Source: Artemisia argyi (taxonomy: Eukaryota > Streptophyta > Magnoliopsida > Asterales > Asteraceae). Taken from it: a stretch of DNA of 64,000 bases. The translations under genes were made by a program, and so were the position numbers. The stretch spans positions 117,158,042 through 117,222,041 of the forward strand of contig CM060704.1 in assembly GCA_030686995.1 (NCBI GenBank). The letters are read 5' to 3'. Positions 10,087 through 21,959 of this stretch are shown here, in pieces. How positions within the stretch are numbered: position 1 is the stretch's first letter; every line of letters starts with the position of its first letter. A model generated the notes under the pieces. The model ran no database searches. It was not told where the DNA came from and saw only the letters and a program-made list of their open reading frames with translations.

Positions 10087-10264
10087 TCAAGTAGTGGAAG
10101 TTGTAGCACAAGTTTTTGGCCTCTTGACTATCAAGACTGGACACTTGATGTTCTGTGCACAGTGATTGCTCACACTCCCAAGAAAAGCCCTGCACGCAAC
10201 CAATTTCAATCCATAATTATACTATGGGTGAGTTATAGCAACGGGGGCTATTGGTTAGATAAAC

Positions 10265-10313
<49 letters not shown>

Positions 10314-12619
10314 ATTTTTTTTTTATTTTTTTTATTTTTATAATTTTGTTTATATCAAAAAGCTATAAACCTGAAAGTACGGAACAGAAAATATAAAGTT
10401 TAATAAGTCAAACGCTTAAAACTGTCAGAAATATGAAACAGAAACTGACAAAAACTGAGCTGAACTGGAAAAAAATAAGGGAGACAAGTGGGCCTGCCAC
10501 CTTGTCCCCCCGTTTCCCTAACAGTCCCCTTATACTAACTATATACTACATTTAGCCATTCCATCCATATAGTTAACATTTGGATTCATAGACACTAACC
10601 TCTTGATCAAACCATAACCATGGCTGCCCAAAACCACCATGTCAACACCCATTCTCTCGGCCGCATCGCAGATCACATCCCTTGGATCACCTATCTCGAC
10701 CCTTGTTTCCACCTTCACTTATAAACAACTCAAAACCAAATCAGTTAGATAAATATATGTCTATATATGCTTAAAAAAATACCAACATTTTCTTTTTATA
10801 AAACCTTAATAGCCGAGAGTCGGCACAACCCTGTAAGGGTAATATGTGAATGACAATGTTCTAACCTAACAGCTCGCTTAAGGGCCCATCCCGAACCAAC
10901 TAAACTACCATTTTTACTAATTTCAATATTTCATATGCAACACTATCATCTAACAAAACATGCCCTTTCAAAGGGGGTTGATTTGGGATCACACATTTTT
11001 TTAACTTATTGTGTTACTAAAGGAAACCACCATATTTGAATGTTACCAACTTTTTTTTTCAAGTATTACAAAGTCATTAGTGTCGGCTAAAAATTATGCA
11101 ATGCCATGAACATGTATAAAAGTTAATAAATTTGTCGTAGTGACACGACATTGCTAAAAATAGAAAATATAAAACGACTTACATCTTGAAGGTCTTTGCA
11201 AAGCTTCTTAGCCTTATCAATGACAGTATCAGCTACCTCATTTCTATACTTATCCATAGTCGCAATTATATCCGGTGAAAACAAATACCCTACAAATCCA
11301 TTAGAAAAACATCATCTCACTTTCATTAAACCACTTGAAATAAATATGATTGAGATCATCTCATATTTATATGAGCATAACTGGTAATGTTCACTTACAA
11401 TAAAAAAGAAAACTGTAGTATGACCCGCTATTTTAAACTTAAGAGGATCTCAATCCAAACAAATATCAACATGGACAAACTAGAACATAAATTGACGAGG
11501 TTGACCATTTAAGATAAACTAAATAATACTGCAAACACAATTTTTAGACCGGATGCATTTAAGAAAAAAAAAATTAGTACAGAAATTAACATTAGCATAC
11601 GCCGCAAAATCTATAGGTGTCATGTGACCGTGGACCTATATATCCAAGTTCTGTCCCTAAATATCAACATGTTATAAGAGCACAAGGTGCAGCCGAAGAG
11701 GAAGGCTTCGCCGTCCGACGTGGAGCCGTCAACGGCGAGCCGTTCCTCTTCACTACACCAAGAGGGGCTCGCCGTTCCTCCCCATTGCCAAACTCCCCGT
11801 TGTGACGACGAGATCAAGCGTTTGACATGCATGTACTTTTGTTTGTTTCTTTTTTTTTTTTTTTTACTTTGAATATTGAGGTTTGTAAAATGTATATGTA
11901 TATGTATGTTTTAAGAATGTATATGATGGGAGGTTGTGGTGGTTTACAAGTTGTGTTGGGGAAGGAGGCGGTGCTGGCTGTGGTGGCCGGTTTAGGGGCG
12001 GCGGCGACTAAGTCTAAATGAGAGAGAGAAAGAGATATTGAAGATGATGATGATAATGTTTATGTTTGTGTGTTGTGAGACCCAGGAACCACAAGGGACG
12101 ATTTTTTGTAGTATACTCTTTTTCTATTTTTATTTTTTTCTTTCTTTCTTTTTAAATAATAATAATAATAAAGGTTTTAATAAAATAAAAAGGTTTTGAA
12201 AAAAAAATGATTTTGTGATTTTATTTTTGAAAATGTTTTAATGAAATGAATAAAAAAATAAATGTGTAAGAGGTGGGGCTTTAATGGGGAAGTTGAGGTT
12301 TGTTGTTTGGTGTTTGGTGAGAGGGGTTTATTGTGGTTAGTTGAAGTTGAGGTGTTTGGTGATGTGGCAGGGGTGGGGCCCGAATGAAAAGGCTTAGCCT
12401 CTTCACTACACCTAGAGCTCTAAGTCCAACATATATATGATATATCGTACCTGTTCCATCTAGACCTGTATCGACCACTTGTGGCGGTTTAACATAAAGT
12501 AGTACAATAGTATCTTTTGAATTCTCGTTCACCACGTTTTTTAGACACCATGATAACGCGTACGCACTCTCTTCGCCTTCATCCACTGCTACAAGTATCT
12601 TACGATCCTTTGTTGCCAT
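10087..12619 (-). CDS. Universal stress protein USP-B, four exons, 163 aa
   Basis: Exons on the minus strand are 12619-12451, 11289-11183, 10712-10600 and 10189-10087. All three introns have GT...AG ends and the phases join without a shift (169+107+113+103 = 492 nt). The product begins MATKDRKILVAVDEGEESAYAL, the first strand of the USP fold with its conserved Asp. It ends with the ATP-loop GSHGYGLIKR-AFLGSVSN-HC (pattern G2xG9xGS/T) and CPVLIVKRP, matching the ATP-binding UspA/MJ0577-like class of about 160 aa. Family role: small cytosolic nucleotide-binding proteins induced by drought, hypoxia or pathogen stress. Intron 1 holds a 743-bp Harbinger-family insertion and intron 3 an AT microsatellite, yet every splice site I could check is intact. 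A Helitron starts 12 bp after the stop, so the 3'UTR and poly(A) site are probably Helitron sequence. Confidence 0.88.
10267..10311. repeat. (AT)n microsatellite in USP-B intron 3
   Basis: Uninterrupted AT run of about 42 bases, followed by a T-rich tract. Confidence 0.9.
10315..10500. repeat. Dispersed repeat, copy 1 (USP-B intron 3)
   Basis: The segment from TTTATAATTTTGTTTATAT to the AAGTGGGCC block matches 16125-16310 in the same orientation, with several short indels. Both copies follow a microsatellite (AT here, ATT at 16110). Its nature is unknown; it could be an old non-autonomous element or a piece of a third USP duplicate. Confidence 0.6.
11678..12420 (-). mobile_element. Deletion derivative of the 79-2080 Harbinger family, TSD TAA
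   Basis: TAA flanks it at 11675-11677 and 12421-12423. The ends begin GAGCACAAGGTG and, on the other side, GAGCTCTAGGTG. Its left 150 bp match the complement of the right end of the 79-2080 element (GCCGTCCGACGTGG, CAACGGCGAGCCGTT). Its right 150 bp match the complement of that element's left end (CATTCGGGCCCCACC, CACCAAACACCTCAACTTCAAC). It is therefore the same family, inverted, with both genes deleted. It sits in intron 1 of USP-B. The short ORFs here are translations of terminal repeats. Confidence 0.82.
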
Positions 12620-12990
12620 TGATGATATTATTAACTATTTTGTGCTAGTGAAATACTATTTCTAAGTGTGTGTTGTGTCAAAAGAGATAAGTATGAGTTT
12701 GAGTAATAAGTAGTGAAAAGGAGTTATGGGTTCATGTGTATATTACAGTAATAGTGATTGTAGTTGCGTGTCGTGAAAATGAAAAAATTTTTGGCGGCAC
12801 ATGGTATTGGATATTGGTGGCGTTTAACTAAATTGTAGATCCATGGTTTTCATGTTAGACCATGGTTTTCAATTTTTACCACTCTTCTGCTTAAAAGTCT
12901 CCGACATAAGGAAAAAAAAATCGACATCAATCAGTCGACGCCACAATTAAATCAAATTAAGAATAATTATATCTGAATGACATACTCATG
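12620..12990 (-). promoter_or_regulatory. USP-B upstream region, duplicated at USP-A
   Basis: Uninterrupted counterpart of the split USP-A flank. It contains the empty site for the 79-2080 insertion at about 12684-12690. I did not find a convincing TATA box. Homology with USP-A ends near 12985, just before the large foldback element. Confidence 0.55.
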
Positions 12991-12996
12991 CATAAT

Positions 12997-15881
12997 CTTA
13001 TTTAGATGCATATCAAATTATCAATAGACAAATTCTCATCATTCATCTAATTTGATCTAGTGATAATGATTAACCTAAAATTAAATATGAAAAACTAATC
13101 CCATTTTTTTTTTTTTTTTTTCTTTATTCATTTTTTTTCTTTCTTTTTGTTTTTTTTCTTTTTTTTTTCACGCATATTTTTTTCTATTTTCTTTTTTTTT
13201 TCGTTTTTTTGTTTCATTTTACTTTTTTCGTTTTTTTTCCTATTTTTTTTAATTCACATTTTTCCTTTCTTCTCCGCTTTCATATATTTTCGTCTGTTTT
13301 CCATATATTTTCATCAGTTTTCATACGTTTTCGTCCGTATTTTACGTTTTCGTCTCTTTTCAAATGTTTTCGTCTGTTTTCGTTCAATTTATACGTTTTC
13401 ATCCGTTTTCAAACGTTTTCGTCCGTTTTTATACGTTTTTGTCTGTTTCATATGTTTATATACGTTTTCGTCTGCTTTCAAACGTTTTTTGCCGTTTTTT
13501 ATGTTTTCGCTCATCTTTAGACGTTTTCGTCTATTTTCAGACGTTTTTATACATTTTCGTCCGTTTTCATCCATTTTCTTACGTTTTCATCTGTTTTCTT
13601 ATGTTTTCATACGTTTTCGTCCGTTTTCATATATTTTTCTTTCGTTTTCGTCCATTTTTCATATGTTTTTGTGCGTTTTCAGACGTGTTTTTACGCTTTC
13701 ATACATTTTCGCCTGTTTTCTTATGTTTTCGTTCGTTTTCTTACGTTTTCGCCCATTTTCGTCCGTTTTCATACGTTTTCGTCAAATTTTTACGTTTTTG
13801 TTTGTTTTAATACGTTTTCGTCCGTTTTCATCCATTTTCTTTCGTTTTCGTCCATTTTTCATACGTTTTTGTCCGTTTTCATACGTGTTTTCATGCTTTC
13901 ATACGTTTTTGTCCGTTTTCATATGTATTCATCCGTTTTCTTACATTTTCGTCTATTTTCTTACATTTCTTATTAACCGAAGTGATTTCTGAATATCACA
14001 AGTGATATCCAAAATATCACTTGTGATTTTCTGAATATCACTTGTGATATTCTGAATATCACTTGTGATTTTCTTATGTTTTCGTCTGTTTTCATATGTA
14101 TTCGTCCGTTTTCATACGTATTAGTTCATTTTTTTTACGTTTTCGTCCGTTTTTATACGTTTCTGAATATCACAATTGATATTCACAATATCACTTGTGA
14201 TTTTCTGAATATCAATTGTGATATTCTAAATATCACTTGTGATTTTCTGGATATCTATCACTTGTGTTTTTCTGAATATCATTTGTGATTTTCATGTTAC
14301 AAAATATTTGTTGATAAATCACTTGTCATATTCGGAAACTCACTTATGATATCTAGAATATCACTTGTGATATTCTGAATATCACAGATATTACTTATGA
14401 TATTCAAAATATCATTTGTGGTACTCATAGTATCGCTTGTGATATTATGCATATTACAGATTATCATTTGTGGTATTCAGAATATCACATGTGATATTCT
14501 GAATATCACAGAATATCACTTGTGATATTTAGAATATAACTTGTGATGTTTAGAATATCACTTGTGATATTTCAGATTATAACTTGTGATATTTAGAATA
14601 TCACTTGTGATATTTAAATACATATGAAAATGTATGAAAATAGCAAAAAAATATTTAAAAATAGACGAAAATAATGAAAACGGACGAAAACGTAAGAAAA
14701 AGGACGAAAATGTATGAAAATGGAAGAAAATGTATGAAAGTGTAAAACCCTGTATGAAAAGGACAGAAACGTTTGAAAACTGGACAAAAACGAAAGAAAA
14801 CGGATGAAAATGGACGAAAATGTATGAAAACGAACGAAAACGTTAGAAAACAAACAAATATGTATGAAAACGGACGAATACGTATGAAAAATGGACGAAT
14901 ATTACTTATGATATTCAGAATATCATTTGTGGTACTCATAGTATCACTTGTGATATTCTACATATCACAGAAAATCACTTGTGATATTCAGAATATAACT
15001 TGTGATGTTTAGAATATCACTTGTGATATTCAGAATATAACTTGTGATATTCAAAATATCATTTGTGATATTTAGAAACATATGAAAACGTCTGAAAATG
15101 GCAGAAAACATTTAAAAACGGACGAAAACGAATGAAAATGTATGAAAATGGAAGAAAACGTATGAAAGTGTTAAAACATGTATGAAAAGGACAAAAACGT
15201 TTGGAAACTGGACGAAACAAAAGAAAACGAATGAAAACTTAAGAAAACGAATAAAAACGTAAGAAAATGAACGAATATGTATGAAACAAACGTATGAAAG
15301 CGTAAAAACACGTCCGAAAACGGACGAAGATGTTTGAAAAATGGACGAAAACAAAAGAAAACGGACGAAAACGTATTAAAACGAACGAAAACATTTGAAA
15401 ACGGATGAAAACGTATGAAAACGAACAAAAATGTAAGAAAACAGATGAAAAAGTATGAAAACAGAAGGTAACGGGCGAAAACCTAAGAAAGCGGACGAAA
15501 AACGTATGAAAACGGACGAAAATTTATGAAAACGCGCGAAAACAGACAAAAACGGACGAAAATATATGAAAGCGAAAAAAACGTGTATTAGAAAGAAAAA
15601 AAACGTTTATTAGAAAAAAAAAAAAAAAAAAAAAAAAAAACGTGATTTAGAACAAAAAAAATAAAGAAAGAAAAAAGAAAAAAAAAAGTAGCGTGAAAAA
15701 AGAAAGACCAAAAAAATAAAGAAGAAAGAAAAAAAATGAATAATAAAAAAGACAAAAAGACAAAGAAAAAGGAAAAAAAACATAGACTTAAGTTTTCATA
15801 TTTAATATTATGTTAATCCCCACCATTAGATCAAATTAGATGAATTGTGAGGATTTATCCATTGGTATGCACCAAAATAAG
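12997..15881. mobile_element. Giant foldback element with minisatellite arms, ~2.9 kb
   Basis: Terminal inverted repeats of about 90-100 bp are clear: CTTATTTAGATGCATATC at 12997 faces CTTATTTTGGTGCATACC at 15881, and both continue to TTCATCTAATTTGATCTA and ATTAAATATGAAAA. Inside lies a T-rich arm (about 13090-13975) built from a 10-25-bp unit such as TTTTCGTCCGTTTTCATACG. Its complement forms the A-rich arm (about 14610-14900 and 15080-15600). Between them are many copies of the palindrome-like unit ATATCACTTGTGATATTC (13985-14070, 14160-14605, 14890-15075). The whole region could fold into one very long imperfect hairpin. I could not resolve a target duplication. Long ORFs here (for example 281 codons, almost all F, S, R, V) are translations of the minisatellite, not genes. 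Confidence 0.75.
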
Positions 15882-16106
15882 GGTATTCAAAATAAAGTGA
15901 CTCTATAATCATATTAGTTTAAACTTTATCTCTCTGTATATATACATTTATTGGTTGATCGATTTAATTATACTTTTCATTCACTCACACTTTTGTTCAC
16001 AACACGCACACTTTTGTTCACAACACGTTAGTCTAAAAGTTGATATATGTTTTCATTTACAATTAAGGTGTGGTTATAAGTATCCTTAAAAAAGTCATTT
16101 GTACCA

Positions 16107-16137
<31 letters not shown>

Positions 16138-16690
16138 TTGTTTATATTAAAAAGAACTATAAACATAAAAGTAAGGAACATAAATATAAAGTTTAATAAG
16201 TAAAAAAGAATTCAAATGACAGAAAATATGAAACAGAAACTGTTAAAAAAACTGAGTTATACTATAAACAGAGTGAAGCAAGAGGTGAAAGACAAAATGA
16301 AGTGGGCCAAAGGATACTAATAACATATCTTTTACAATTATTTGTCACATTAGTTCTACTTTTATATGGATGATCATATTTAATTATAAAAATGGAAGAA
16401 CATAGTGACGTACCATTTATTGGTTTATGAGTTGATCAATTGTCTTTGTATTAGTATAATGTTATTAGTTGCTTGTGTATACTTTGTATCTGTGGTCAAT
16501 GTAACTTACTGTATAATTTGTTTTAATTATTCATGCACTGTAATATGGTAAGACTTTGTGTCAAGGACTAAACTTATACTTGAATAAATATTTATCAAAG
16601 TTTATACTATTTTGTTTATTTGATTATAAAGCCTTACCTAAAGTCTTCTTGTTGTCTGTCTTCTTCTCTTCCTTAAACAATTATTGAATT
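15882..16690. repeat. Intergenic DNA with ATT microsatellite and dispersed repeat copy 2
   Basis: An (ATT)n run at about 16110-16137 is followed by copy 2 of the repeat in USP-B intron 3 (16125-16310). Two ACACTTTTGTTCACAACACG units stand in tandem at 15989-16027. No gene is recognised. Confidence 0.55.
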
Positions 16691-17060
16691 TGTTACGTGA
16701 AGTGCCCTAAAGAATTTAATTTATGATGTGATACGCTTGATATGTTGCAGGCACGTGAGGTGCACGTGTGAAGGTTTATACCAATACACGTGAGGTGCAT
16801 GTGTGACTCCTCAACAGACTTAACTGTAAAAAGGCGCCAACATCCCTTTTAAATAGTTGTTATTACATTTCAGTTTAATCATCATTTTTTAATCCAAATT
16901 CTCTCTTCTTGTATTCTCTAACAACTCTGTAACAGATTCAGTTACTCTGTAATTCAATTTTGAATACATTCTACTTTCATTTTGTTCTTGGTTGTTTTTC
17001 TAGTTTGGTCTTCGAGTCATATCCTGGATTAAACATATCTTTTACTTTTAGCACATATCA
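16691..17060 (+). mobile_element. Probable 5' LTR of Ty3/gypsy element F
   Basis: It begins TGTTACGTG (start uncertain) and ends ACATATCA, followed by AG and then TGGTATAAGAGC at 17064-17075, one mismatch from the initiator-tRNA-Met primer site TGGTATCAGAGC used by chromovirus gypsy elements. Direct repeats of ACACGTGAGGTGCACGTGTG lie at 16752-16805. The leader leads into the gag start at 17329. No matching 3' LTR is in the window. Confidence 0.6.
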
Positions 17061-17328
17061 AGTTGGTATAAGAGCGCCTTTCCTGGCACTCCGATCATCT
17101 TCTCCGGTGAAGTTTGTTACAATTCCGTTCAAGAATTCGATCAAGCGTTAAACATACCTAGCAACCACAAGAACAACCCATATTTGGTTAAATTCTATGT
17201 TCTTGAACCTATGGCTAGTGGAGTTTGGTTTAGTTTGATCAAGAACCCACATTATAAGTAATTGTTGTTTAACATAGCTGAAGAAGTGACAGTTACTAGA
17301 GCTCAATGGTATCCACAAGAACAACACA

Positions 17329-17385
17329 ATGACTTATATCCCTACTATGAAAATATTTCAAGATTCAATCATTGAACTCATAAAT
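17329..17385 (+). pseudogene. Gag N-terminus of element F (first 19 codons)
   Basis: ATG followed by 18 codons, ending in the target duplication TAAAT. The frame continues at 40827, across the inserted solo LTR T, with EIVEIKYGM. Confidence 0.65.
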
Positions 17386-17886
17386 TTTCACACCTCGCCA
17401 AGGCGGAAACGCGAGTGTAACTTCATAGATATCATCACAACACATGGTGTCTATATAGAGAATTACTACATGCAAACAAATAGAGCATGTACAGACACAA
17501 AGTGTCGTAACAATACCCCAAATAAAATAACCAAAAACGATATCCCAAAAAGGTATCTTCAATAGAACGTAAAGTACTAATTGAAAGACATTAAAGTATC
17601 ACTATCAAATTTTAACATATTCAAATCCAAACATAAAGACAAATTGTTCTCAAATGCAACTAAGTCACGTCTAGTCGCTTCTCTTAACCTTAGCCTTAGA
17701 ATGTTTACCTGAAAATGATGCTTAAAAACGTCAACATAATGTTGGTGAGATTCATAGATTTAATACACACAATATCACACATGACAACCAGTTCGATGTG
17801 ATTCTAAAACATAGCAGGACATTAAGTATAGTTACCATATAAGCTAGCATGCAATCACAAAACCAACTAACGCAACATAAGGCAAC

Positions 17887-18036
17887 AATTGGGGCGGAAC
17901 GTGCCCACCGGTCCAAATACCATACCCAACATCAATTGGGACGGAACGTGCCCACCGATCCAAGAACTATATCACACATAAATTGGGACGGAACGTGCCC
18001 ACCGATCCAAGTACACAAATATCAACACCAATTGGA
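17887..18036. repeat. 47-bp tandem repeat, three copies, in LTR T
   Basis: Units start at 17887, 17934 and 17981, with a partial fourth at about 18029. Each contains AATTGGGACGGAACGTG and CCCACCGATCC. Confidence 0.85.
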
Positions 18037-19634
18037 TCGTACAAACGAACAATGAGATAAACATCCCTCCAATTAGATCACATAGAATAACCACACCGCA
18101 TTATCATAACATGTAGCATACACAACACACGATAACCACTTACAAGTCCATGCATTTATTAGACACATAATAACAGTAACTTAAAATCATAATTTAACAC
18201 AAGCATCATTCACATCCCAAGTTTAAAACAAAGTAAAAATATGACGATGAACTCACCTCAATCTTTGCAGCTTCCAAATAAACAATCACAAATCTATACA
18301 ACAAAATAAACCCACATTACATGCGACCAAGCTAAAAGCTATAATCCATGTAACACACATATGATTGATGTTTAAAGGTCATATAAACCACTATGGTTCA
18401 CCTAGACTCCATACCAAACACTACCAATCACTTACACTCGCTAAATCCCTTGCATAAACTTTTTCAGAATACGCAGAATTTTGGGGTACTTTTATGATAC
18501 GTTGGAATCGCACCAGGCTTTACCTCTCGAGGGATCGCGAGAAGCTTACAACCCCCACCAGGCAGTGTACCTGATCGTTGTAGTATAGTATAGTGACAAG
18601 TACCGGGGGATTGATCGTTCAACTAAGGAATAGTGTCGCTAGGATTAGAAAGCCTAAAAACTAGGTCTAGAGGTGAGAGATGATTCTTTTTGTATTTTTT
18701 TATATTTTTATAAAGCAAGTAAAATCTCGGATTTTGGAAGAGTGGGCGGAATTAGTTGCTAATCAACTAACCCAATAACTAAGATGCAATCAAAATATAA
18801 TAACAAAAATGAAATGAAATCTAATTAAAATAGTGGTGTGAACAATAATAGGGAGAGTTGTGTTTACTTAGGTTTCATTACTCCCTAGATATCTTTTACA
18901 GGTTGATAGTTTGTTACAATTGCATGGATGACGGGTTGTATTCCTTAATACTAGTCGTAGGGCCGTGTACAATATTCCCTAACTCTATAGAATCCTACTT
19001 CACTCCTATGTCGAGCCGTTAGAAGCCCCTAACATGGGATCATTAGAATTCTCCTACGCATTAAATACAACCAAAAATCATAGTACACCTCTGATCATGT
19101 TTCTTAAGACGTTCAAGCATGTCACCAATGGAAGTCTGCCAGTTTTCTTAAGCCTAACATCGAATACAATCATCCGTAACAACTATAAACAAACAATCAA
19201 CCCATAATTAACATCTAGGTTTCACTACATCTAAGCAAACACACAAGAGATCTAGCCAAGCATGTTAAATTCAAGACAAGTGTAAGATATATTCAAACAA
19301 CACATAGACATATTGAATGAATTGAAAGAGTACTTATCTCAATTGAACATGAAAGGTTTCAAAGGGTAAAAATCCTTGAAAAAGCTGTAATATTCGGACT
19401 AGGGTTTCTCTCCAAAGTTATACCCTACTGATGAGGCGAAAAATGAACCGTTTTTAGGGGGTCATTTAAGCTGGAATTGGAATTTATTTGATCAAATATT
19501 GCCCTAAATCGTTCCTTTTGTGATTTTAGGTACTTTGGGAGTGAATTCTGAAAAAGGAAGCATTTTGGATGTTTTTGGAGCATAAAAGTGAAGAAAACGG
19601 CAAAGACTTAATTTTTCATGCTGGGAACAGTACC

Positions 19635-19850
19635 TGACGGCGTCAAGAAGGAAAATATGACGGCGTCAAGAGCAAAATCCATGACGACCCAGAGAAAACC
19701 TGAAGGCGTCAGAAGTAGAGCGTCAAGTGTTATTTTGGTGACGGCCTGAAGAAGGATTACACATGACGGCGTCAAACCTAGATCTAGGCAGTCCGAGAAC
19801 TTTATTGGCGGAGAGATGACGGCGTCAGAAATTTACTCTTGACACCGTCA
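19635..19850 (+). promoter_or_regulatory. TGACGGCGTCA dyad cluster in U3 of element B
   Basis: Perfect dyads at 19635, 19658, 19764 and 19817; one-mismatch dyads at 19701 (TGAAGGCGTCA) and 19840 (TGACACCGTCA); half-sites near 19682, 19719 and 19739. Pairs 19635/19658 and 19817/19840 are both spaced 23 bp start to start. TGACG is the core bound by TGA-class bZIP factors in as-1 elements, and each dyad holds two facing copies one base apart. The cluster ends 12 bp before the TATA box. The same cluster lies in the 3' LTR at 24598-24813. Confidence 0.85.
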
Positions 19851-19862
19851 CCTCACAAAATC

Positions 19863-19870
19863 TATATATA
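19863..19870 (+). promoter_or_regulatory. TATA box of LTR B
   Basis: TATATATA directly downstream of the dyad cluster; equivalent TATATATA strings lie next to the clusters in LTRs A, C, D and E. Confidence 0.7.
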
Positions 19871-20856
19871 CTTTTCTATTTTTCATTCATTAAGGGAGGA
19901 ACTTGTGTGGAGAATACTAGGGCCGAACCTAATAAACCCTAGGTCGTTTGTAACGGTATTTTCAATGGTTTTCACCCCTTGAAACCTTTCATGTTCAATT
20001 AAGATAAGTCTTCATTCAATTCATTCAATATGTCTATGTGTTGTTTGAATATATCTTATGCTTGTCTTGATTATAACATGCTAGGCTAGATCTTTCATGT
20101 GTTTGCTTAGATGTAATGAAACCTAGATGTTGATTATAGGTTGATTGCTTGTTTATAGTTGTAATGGATGAATGATTTTAATGTTAGGCTTAAGAAAACT
20201 GGCAGATCTCCATTGTGTAACTTGCTTGAACGTCTTAAGAAACATGAACCGATGTGTACTAGGTTTTTATGATTGTATTTAATGCATGAGCGAATTCTAG
20301 TGATCCCATGTTAGGAGCTTCTTAGCCGGCTCGACATAGGAGTGAAGTAGGAGCTTATAGGATTGGGGAAGTAAGTAAACCACCCCATGAATGGTATTAA
20401 GGAATACAATCCGTCATCCACGCAACTGTAACAAGTAATTAACCTGTAAAAGATATCTAGGGAGTAGTGAAACCTAAGTAAACACAATTCTCCCATATAT
20501 TGCTCACACCACTATCTTAAATTAGTTTATTTTCATTTTTATTATTTTATTTTGATTGCATCTTAGTTATTGGGTTAGTTGACTAGCAACTAATTCCACC
20601 CACTCCTTCAAAAACCGAGATTTTTATTTTCTTTTCATAAAATATAAAAATACAAAAAGAATCATCTCTCATCTCTAGACTTAGTCTTTAGGCTTTCTAA
20701 TCCTAGCGACACTATTCCTAAGTTGAACGATCAATCCCCCGGTACTTGTCACTATACTATACTACAACGATCAGGTACACTGCCTGGTGGGGGTTGTAAG
20801 CTTCTCGAGATCCCTCGAGAGGTAAAGCCTGGTGCAATTCCCACGCATCAAGTTTT

Positions 20857-20875
20857 TGGCGCCGCAGCCCGGGGA
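20857..20875 (+). other. Primer binding site of element B
   Basis: TGGCGCCGCAGCCCGGGGA lies six bases after the LTR end. It resembles the Athila-group site complementary to tRNA-Asp. Confidence 0.75.
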
Positions 20876-21014
20876 ATAGTTATTGTCTAGGTTAGGATTT
20901 CTTTTTATTAGGTCTACTTGCTAGATTCCTTTCTAGTAAGATTTTATTTTTAATTTTTTAGGTTTTCTTTAGTCTATCTTATTTCTTTGTTTCCTTTGTT
21001 CGTAAACTATATCG

Positions 21015-21909
21015 ATGGATAACAATAACATTAATCGTTTGATTCCTGTTATTTGTGTTTTTCGACGTAGGATTTTCCAAATGCCCGCCCCAATCCCTTT
21101 AGTGGAAAATGAGAACCCACCTAACATATCGCCTAACCACCACTTTGACAGTAATTCTGAAATGGAGGAGTCTGACCACGATGATGACCATAGGGCTAGT
21201 CCTTTTTACTATTCAGACTCCGATGAGGATCTAGATGATGTTGATGTGATTAATGAGGATATGATGGAAGATGAAGTGACCCTCTTAGGTATGTCGACCC
21301 TAGAACAAGGATTGAGAGTGATAGCCCATTCAATGTGTAATTTCCTTGTAAGATTGGATTTAGGAGCTTTAATGCCTACCTTAATCCATCTCTCCCAATG
21401 AACATAATCTCGCGCAGTGAATATAATAAAATCATGGTAGATGAGTTAGAATACAGAGGAGACAATGTTATTGCTAGGGCAATGTTACTGCATGTGTTTG
21501 TAGGAAGCTTCGTTTATCTTGTTGAGTTCATGGTTATGTAGAATCTAGGAGAATTTATCGATGGTAAGTTGACCCAAGTTGTGTTTGGAAAACCTTTCAA
21601 AAGATTGACCAACCTTGATGAAAAACTTATGGAAGGTTAATTACATTCTCGGATGGGGATGAAGATTTTGTCTACCAAATGCCCCATGCACACCCTAGGT
21701 TCAAGGATTTTTCCATGGAGAAGTGTAGTAGGTATCCGCCCCTAGAAATGCTAAGTGAGAATGATAAGAGAAAAGGGCTTAAATATACTCATGAAAAGAA
21801 TAAAAGGTATTATCGCGGATGTTTAGAGTTAGGTGATGATTATAAGAAAGATGAGGCGACTATTAGATGGCTCACCCTTGGTTATGTGAGCATAAGCGAC
21901 ACACGATAG
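21015..21909 (+). pseudogene. Protease-like ORF of element B, broken
   Basis: It starts MDNNNINRLIPV and runs 128 codons to a stop at 21401, after a frameshift near 21300. The same protein continues in other frames (EYNKIMVDELEYRGDN, VFGKPFKRLTNLD) to SISDTR at 21908. The intact counterpart in D shows the frame. The central part resembles the region after the aspartic protease active site of Asteraceae gypsy elements (NxxSRxxYNKI, FMVM, VFGKPF). The catalytic D-T/S-G is replaced by a string without Asp (NSSLPMNIIS in D). It is therefore unlikely to be an active protease, and B also has an in-frame stop in the FMVM-NLG segment. The N-terminus is acidic (SEMEESDHDDDH). Gag, reverse transcriptase and integrase are absent. 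Confidence 0.62.
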
Positions 21910-21959
21910 CCCATGACCTTGAGTCTAGCTATAAGACTCGTAAATAAAGAAAAACGCTT

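Larger units (their letters stand above)
19429..20850 (+). repeat. 5' LTR of element B
   Basis: It begins TGATGAGGCG, ends CGCATCA and is 1422 bp long. U3 carries the dyad cluster and a TATA box. The remainder has the long R-U5 typical of this group. Confidence 0.9.

Noticed and set aside
11617..12021. Overlapping ORFs of 60-70 codons on both strands
   Set aside because: Translations of the GC-rich terminal block of the Harbinger-family insertion in the USP-B intron.
13147..13992. 281-codon ORF, plus strand, nearly all F, S, R, V
   Set aside because: It is the translation of the T-rich minisatellite arm; overlapping frames are open too, and composition follows the repeat unit.
14614..15428. 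Several minus-strand ORFs of 79-94 codons with the same F/S/V/R composition
   Set aside because: They are the complementary A-rich arm of the same foldback element.
19635..19850. Regularly spaced palindromes that could suggest a CRISPR-like array
   Set aside because: The repeats are only 11 bp, spacing occurs in pairs, the context is a eukaryotic LTR U3 with a TATA box, and no cas genes exist.
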